Source: Mercurialis annua
Lineage: Eukaryota > Streptophyta > Magnoliopsida > Malpighiales > Euphorbiaceae
Direction: 5' to 3'
Length of the DNA stretch: 64,000 nt
Assembly: GCF_937616625.2 (NCBI RefSeq)
Contig: NC_065573.1
Span: 4,479,001 to 4,543,000 of the forward strand
Part shown: piece after piece, positions 61,821 through 64,000 of the stretch
How positions within the stretch are numbered: position 1 is the stretch's first letter
Layout: each line of letters begins with the position of its first letter
Notes under the pieces: model-generated
Told to the model about the DNA's origin: nothing
Seen by the model: only the letters and a program-made list of their open reading frames with translations
Databases searched by the model: none
Program-made: the position numbers and the translations under genes

Positions 61821-64000
61821 ATGAAACAAAACCAAGCGTTTCATCTTTTTAGCAATTTAAGCCAAACATTAACAAACGTTACGAAAAAAATTTAAACATT
61901 TTGCCTTTTTAGCGATTGAATCCAAACATTTACAAACGTTACGAAAAAAATCCAAACATTTCACCTTTTTAGCTATTTAAGCCAAACGTTTAAAATGTTA
62001 CGAAAGTAATCCAAATGTTTTCCTTTTTTAGCAATTTAAGCCAAACATTTACTAACGTTACGAAACAAATCCAAATATTATACCTTTTTAGCAATTTAAG
62101 CCAAACGTTTACAAACATTACGAAACAAATCCAAGTGTTTCACCTTTTTAGCGATTTAAGCCAAACGTTTACAAATGTTACGAAACAAATCCAAGTGTTT
62201 CACCTTTTTAGCGATTTATGCCAAACGTTTACAAACATTACGAAACAAATCCAAACGTTTCACCTTTTTAGCGATTGAAGCCACACATTTACAAACGTTA
62301 CGAAACAAAGCCAAACAATTACAAACGTTACGAAACAAATCCAAGTGTTTCCCCTTATTAGAAATTTAAGCCAAACGTTTACAAACGTTACGAAACAAAC
62401 ACAAATGTTTTGCCTTTTTAGCGATTTAAGCCAAACATTAACAAAGGTTAGGAAACAAATCCAAATGTTTCGCCTTTGTAGCAATTTGAGACAAACGTTT
62501 ACAAATATTACGAAACAAATCCAAGCATTTCTCCTTTTTAGCAATTTCAGCCAAACGTATACAAACTTTACGAAACAAATCCAAACGTTTTCCCTTTTTA
62601 GCAATTTAAGCCAAATGTTTACAAACTTTACGAAACAAATCCAAACGTTTCACCTTTTTAGCGATTTAAGCCAAACGTTTACAAACGTTACAAAACAAAT
62701 TCAAATGTTTCACCTTTTCAGCGATTTAAACCAAACGTTAACAAACGTTTCGAAACAAATGCAAATGTTTTGCCTTTTTAGCAATTTAAGCCAAACATTT
62801 ACAAAAGTTACAAAACAAATCCAAACATTTCACCTTTTTAGCGATTTAAGGCAAACGTTTACAAACGGTACAAAACAAATCCAAATGTTTCACCTTTTTA
62901 GCGATTTAATCCAAAATTTTTACAAACATTACGAAACAAATTCAAACGTTTAAAACGTTACGAAACAAATCCAAACGTTTCACATTTTTAGCGATTTAAC
63001 CCAAACCTTTACAAACGTTACGAAACAAAACCAAGCGTTTCATCTCTTTAGCAATTTAAGTCAAACATTTAAAAACGTTACGAAACAAATTTAAACATTT
63101 TGCCTTTTTAGCGATTGAAGCCAAACATTTACAAACGATACGAAAAAATTCAAACATTTCACCTTTTTAGCTATTTAAGCCAAACGTTTAAAATGTTACG
63201 AAAAGAATCCAAATTTTTTCCCTTTTTAGCAATTTAAGCCAAACATTTACTAACGTTACGAAACAAATCCAAACATTTCACCTTTTTAGCAATTAAGCGA
63301 AACGTTTACAAACATTACGAAACAAATCCAAGTTTTTCACCTTTTTAGCAAATTAAGTCAAACGTTTACAAAAGTTACGAAACAAATCCAAGTGTTTCAC
63401 CTTTTTAGCAATTAAGCCAAACGTTTACAGACATTATGAAACAAATCCAAACGTTTCACATTTTTAGCGATTGAAGCCAAACATTTACAAACGTTACGAA
63501 ACAAATCCAAGTGTTTTACCTTTTTAGAAATTTAAGCCAAACGTTTACAAACGTTACGAAACAAATCCAAACGTTTCGCCTTTTTAGCAATTTAAGCCAA
63601 ATATTTACAAACGTTACGAAACAAATCCAAACTTTTCACCTGTTTAGCGATTCAAGGCAAACATTTACAAACGTTCTGAAACATATCAAACGTTTTCCCA
63701 TTTTAGCGATTTAAGTCAAACGTTTACAAACGTTACGAAACAAATCCAAACGTTTCCCCATTTTAGCAATTTAAGCCAAACGTTTACAAATATTAGGAAA
63801 CAAATCCAAATGTTTCACCTTTTTAGCAATTTAAGCCAAACATTTACAAACGTTACGAAACAAATGCAAACGTTTCCCCATTTTAGCGATTTAAACCAAA
63901 CGTTTACAAACGTAACGAAACAAATCCAAACGTTTCATCTTTTTAGCGATTTAATCCAAACGTTAACAAATATTACGAAACAAATTCAAACGTTTAAAAT

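Larger units (their letters stand above)
60477..64000. repeat. 60-bp satellite array, right of the insert (runs off the window)
   Basis: Satellite resumes at CGTTACGAAATAAATCC in the same orientation. From 60477 to about 62420 it follows the order of the central units, with 61037 corresponding to 49423 and 62015 to 50348. From about 62650 to the window end it repeats 53050-54400: the line starting GCAAATGTTTTGCC is at 53161 and 62761, exactly 9600 bp apart, and the segment at 53908 recurs at 63511 (9603). Private changes include the two micro-inversions near 61.5 and 61.8 kb. The array continues beyond 64000. Confidence 0.95.

Noticed and set aside
6150..63714. Many open frames of 60-365 codons encoding 20-residue repeats
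   Set aside because: They follow mechanically from a 60-bp period and a stop-free consensus frame on each strand. They begin and end at random monomers, overlap on opposite strands and have no promoter, unique domain or conserved start.
6153..64000. CRISPR-like array
   Set aside because: There is regular periodicity but no alternation of constant repeats and unique spacers, and no cas genes; the context is plant nuclear DNA.
6153..64000. CENP-B box in the monomer
   Set aside because: The reverse strand has TTTCGTAACG, sharing the TTCG start, but it lacks the required central A and the CGGG end.
6153..64000. Telomeric or subtelomeric repeats (TTTAGGG)
   Set aside because: TTTTTAGCGATTT looks similar at a glance, but no tandem TTTAGGG occurs. 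A single TTTTTAGGGATTT near 54427 is a point variant of the monomer.

Overview
This window is nuclear DNA of a flowering plant, probably a eudicot, and is almost wholly repetitive. The evidence is an LTR-retrotransposon end of the plant Ty3/gypsy type, a foldback MITE with a 9-bp target duplication, and about 57.5 kb of AT-rich tandem satellite. The species cannot be named from the sequence. I see no intact protein-coding gene, tRNA, rRNA or CRISPR array.

Layout. Positions 1-2992 are the decayed 3' internal part of an LTR retrotransposon, ending in a pol-end motif and a worn polypurine tract. Positions 2993-6155 are its 3' LTR, which contains a MITE at 4109-4417. With no gap, a 60-bp tandem satellite starts at about 6153 and runs to 60132. 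It is interrupted once by 344 bp of unrelated, promoter-like DNA (60133-60476) and then continues past the window end at 64000.

The monomer. The 60-bp consensus has two 30-bp halves, each opening with CCAAACGTTT. Half A (T-rich) continues CACCTTTTTAGCGATTTAAG. Half B (A-rich) continues ACAAACGTTACGAAACAAAT. AAACGTT boxes therefore start at 1, 31 and 41, all multiples of 10 bp apart. Halves are sometimes lost separately, leaving 29-30 bp monomers. The monomer is CpG-rich, and most differences between monomers look like CpG transitions (ACGT to ATGT or ACAT, GCGA to GCAA or GTGA).

Higher-order structure. The left block (6153-12800) is heterogeneous, with one old internal duplication. From 12801 the array consists of long higher-order repeats (HORs): a 6923-bp unit followed by a partial second copy (12801 to about 25060), then a run anchored at 25276, 27914, 33179, 40043, 45735 and 51697 with unit lengths 2638, 5265, 6864, 5692 and 5962 bp. 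One unit carries an internal 1620-bp (27-monomer) tandem duplication. The right part (53 kb onward) has 600-bp and 2487-bp repeats and a segment repeated 9600 bp away. Similarity is greatest in the centre and falls toward both ends, as expected from unequal exchange.

Because 60 is divisible by 3 and one frame on each strand lacks stops in the consensus, the array yields many periodic 20-residue-repeat open frames, up to 365 codons. I regard these as by-products, not genes. The most notable points are the long-period HOR organisation of a very short monomer, the helically phased palindromic ACGT boxes, the CpG-decay signature, the two micro-inversions near 61.5-61.8 kb, and the promoter-like fragment inside the array.
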